From Candidatus Binataceae bacterium (GTDB taxonomy: Bacteria > Desulfobacterota > Binatia > Binatales > Binataceae): 50,192 nucleotides of DNA. Position 1 is the first letter of the stretch; every line of letters starts with the position of its first letter. The stretch covers positions 1-50,192 of the forward strand of contig JADMIL010000020.1 in NCBI GenBank assembly GCA_015478645.1, in the 5' to 3' direction. Under the pieces are notes generated by a model. The model saw only the letters and a program-made list of their open reading frames with translations. It searched no databases and had not been told where the DNA came from. Made by a program: the position numbers and the translations under genes. Below, piece after piece: positions 50,137-50,192 of this stretch.

Positions 50137-50192
50137 CAGGGAACCTCTGCACCAGGCTCTGCTGTCACCCTGAGCGCAGCGCATGGGTCCCG
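50137..50192 (-). repeat. Palindromic MITE-like element, copy D (cut by the window end)
   Basis: CAGGGAACCTCTGCACCAGG followed by CACCCTGAGCGCAGCGCATG, matching the left half of copy A. The border tetranucleotide reads CCAG rather than CTAG. The second arm lies outside the window. Confidence 0.85.

Overview
The window is high-G+C DNA (roughly two thirds G+C by eye), densely packed and almost entirely chromosomal in character. The gene order thrS-infC-rpmI-rplT-pheS-pheT-ihfA-merR, an NtrB/NtrC-type sigma-54 pair, a lone tatA, a Gram-negative lipoprotein transferase (lgt) and a C-terminal processing protease suggest a Gram-negative bacterium, most like the deltaproteobacterial or Binatota-type lineages. 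That placement is inference from gene order and protein flavour. No rRNA gene is present to settle it.

Layout. 1-2.8 kb: an arsenic-resistance locus (divergent, broken arsM; arsR-arsC-acr3). 2.9-4.7 kb: a Baeyer-Villiger-type flavin monooxygenase. 4.9-11.5 kb: a tightly overlapping plus-strand cluster of thiL, two CNNM/CorC membrane proteins, larB, a UbiB/ABC1-like atypical kinase and an AlkZ-like protein. 11.5-14.5 kb: a ferredoxin reductase/ferredoxin pair, divergent lexA, then a soluble histidine kinase; an exact-period 17-bp tandem repeat lies between lexA and the kinase. 15.0-21.6 kb: tatA, an NtrC/NtrB-like sigma-54 two-component pair, and divergently a protein of unknown function preceded by a -24/-12 promoter candidate and a perfect inverted repeat at enhancer distance, then a YihY-family membrane protein. 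21.6-29.7 kb: the minus-strand translation operon and a tRNA-Val(GAC). In this operon infC appears to start at AUC behind a consensus ribosome binding site. 29.7-31.85 kb: a visibly lower-G+C two-gene restriction-modification cassette, an M.PvuII-like cytosine methyltransferase overlapping an HNH endonuclease. 31.9-36.2 kb: VOC protein, SAM methyltransferase, PerM-type permease, SDR and cytochrome c. 36.3-41.7 kb: CCA-adding enzyme, a nucleoside/BMP-type ABC transporter (one ATPase, two permeases) and a small Cys-rich protein. 41.9-43.4 kb: trmL, DUF1285, dtd. 43.5-46.6 kb: lgt, a TlpA-like thioredoxin and a ctpA protease. 46.7-50.1 kb: DUF1003, xseA, xseB, tlyA.

The most distinctive non-coding feature is a family of about 116-bp, almost fully palindromic elements (five copies, two abutting, one cut by the window end). 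They have GGGAACCTCTGCACAA-like ends bounded by CTAG/TTAG. Two copies lie exactly at gene 3' ends, so that the element boundary supplies the TAG stop codon. They look like non-autonomous, IS5-like miniature elements. No CRISPR array, prophage, full-length transposase or rRNA was seen.
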